Below are positions 22,573 through 22,991 of a stretch of DNA of 22,991 nucleotides, piece by piece. The translations under genes were made by a program, and so were the position numbers. The notes beneath the pieces are model-generated. The model was not told where the DNA came from and made no database searches. It saw nothing but the letters and a program-made list of their open reading frames with translations. Position 1 is the stretch's first letter. Each line of letters begins with the position of its first letter. The stretch is from the NCBI GenBank assembly GCA_052035915.1, contig JBPOHE010000150.1:1-22991 (forward strand), read 5' to 3'. This stretch comes from JBPOHE01 sp052035915 (lineage in GTDB: Bacteria; Pseudomonadota; Gammaproteobacteria; Chromatiales; Chromatiaceae).

Positions 22573-22991
22573 ATGGCTGATCAGTGGCAACAACCCACCC
22601 AGATCGAACTCCCCGGCGCGGTGCGCACCCTCGAGTATGATCCCCTGCAACGCCCGACCCGCCTCCAGGTGCAGGCCATCGGCCCGGGCACGGCGGAATC
22701 GCCCGGGGGTGGGGTCCTCCTCGACTGGCGCCTGGCCTACGACCCCGCCGGCAACCTCATCCAGCGCGACACCCGGGATGGCCCCTACAGCTACGCCTAT
22801 GACCCGCTCGATCGACTCATCGAGGTCGTCCCCCCGGCTTCACTCCCCGAACTCCCGCTGGAAGGCTACCAGTACGATGAGGTCGGCAACCGCACCCAAA
22901 GTGCCCACCAGCCAGGGGTTTGGGGCTATGACCCGGACAATCGACTGACCCAATACGGCGACAGCCCGACCCTCACCGCCCTCACCCATAC
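22573..22991 (+). CDS. Rhs/YD-repeat protein, incomplete at window edge
   Basis: The frame stays open from 22534 to the end of the window, so only the first ~139 codons are visible. The translation shows successive YD-type repeats: LEYDPLQRPTRLQ, LAYDPAGNLIQRDTRDG, YAYDPLDRLIEV, YQYDEVGNRTQS and WGYDPDNRLTQYGD. These are typical of Rhs/teneurin-like shell proteins that enclose C-terminal toxins. ATG 22573 was chosen provisionally; ATG 22549 is also in frame and neither has a Shine-Dalgarno. There is no signal peptide, PAAR or VgrG-like N-terminus, and the repeat similarity starts almost at once, so this may be the 5'-truncated tail of a larger rhs gene rather than an intact one. What lies at its C-terminus is outside the window. 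Confidence 0.8.
   Translation, partial: MADQWQQPTQIELPGAVRTLEYDPLQRPTRLQVQAIGPGTAESPGGGVLLDWRLAYDPAGNLIQRDTRDGPYSYAYDPLDRLIEVVPPASLPELPLEGYQYDEVGNRTQSAHQPGVWGYDPDNRLTQYGDSPTLTALTH

Noticed and set aside
22291..22650. N-terminal extension of GyrA by 120 codons
   Set aside because: GyrA proteins begin at MTDFAKE-like sequence; the extra codons lie in promoter DNA and opposite the Rhs frame.
22637..22948. 103-codon plus-strand frame overlapping the Rhs region
   Set aside because: Wrong frame: the frame open from 22534 shows repeated YD motifs, while this one is Arg/Pro/Ser-rich shadow.

Overview
The window is chromosomal DNA of a gammaproteobacterium. Two blocks show this: a complete mlaFEDCB operon, and the gammaproteobacterial 'aromatic supraoperon' order gyrA-serC-...-pheA-hisC-tyrA-aroA-cmk-rpsA-ihfB. 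Genes are GC-rich, while several spacers are clearly AT-rich. A sulfur-oxidiser-like member of the Chromatiales would fit, because of the YeiH/PSE-type transporter cassette and the overall style, but that is an inference and not a demonstrated identification.

Layout. 1-347: non-coding, GC-rich at the left edge, then AT-rich. 348-3447 (+): mlaF-mlaE-mlaD-mlaC-mlaB, all overlapping by 1-20 nt, encoding the inner-membrane and periplasmic parts of the phospholipid transport system that maintains outer-membrane lipid asymmetry. 3484-3900 (-): a YjbQ-family protein, convergent with mlaB. 3973-6105 (+): recG. 6106-6787: a 682-nt hairpin-rich non-coding stretch. 6788-9665 (+): a four-gene accessory operon made of a YeiH/PSE-family membrane transporter with a large hydrophilic insertion, a 53-aa single-pass membrane protein, a UspA-like protein and an unrecognised tail-anchored protein. 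9754-22290 (-): one long co-oriented block, in transcription order gyrA, serC, serA, pheA, hisC, tyrA, aroA, cmk, rpsA, ihfB. 22573-22991 (+): the start of an Rhs/YD-repeat reading frame that runs off the right edge.

How they work together. The minus-strand block links serine synthesis (SerA, SerC) with phenylalanine/tyrosine synthesis (PheA, TyrA, aminotransferase HisC), the shikimate step AroA, and growth-linked genes (gyrase A, CMP kinase, ribosomal protein S1, IHF-beta). Tight spacing in much of the block (GTGA overlap hisC/tyrA, 1-nt gap aroA/cmk, 2-nt gap gyrA/serC) suggests co-transcription and translational coupling. The serA insertion between serC and pheA, class II EPSP synthase motifs in AroA, Val at the GyrA quinolone-determining position 83, and an acidic tail on IHF-beta are the notable departures.

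The best candidate for an undescribed system is the 6788-9665 cassette. Its four genes are tightly linked, two are not assignable to a known function from sequence, and it sits behind a spacer carrying a perfect 11-bp inverted repeat. The truncated Rhs frame at the right edge is the other accessory-type signal.
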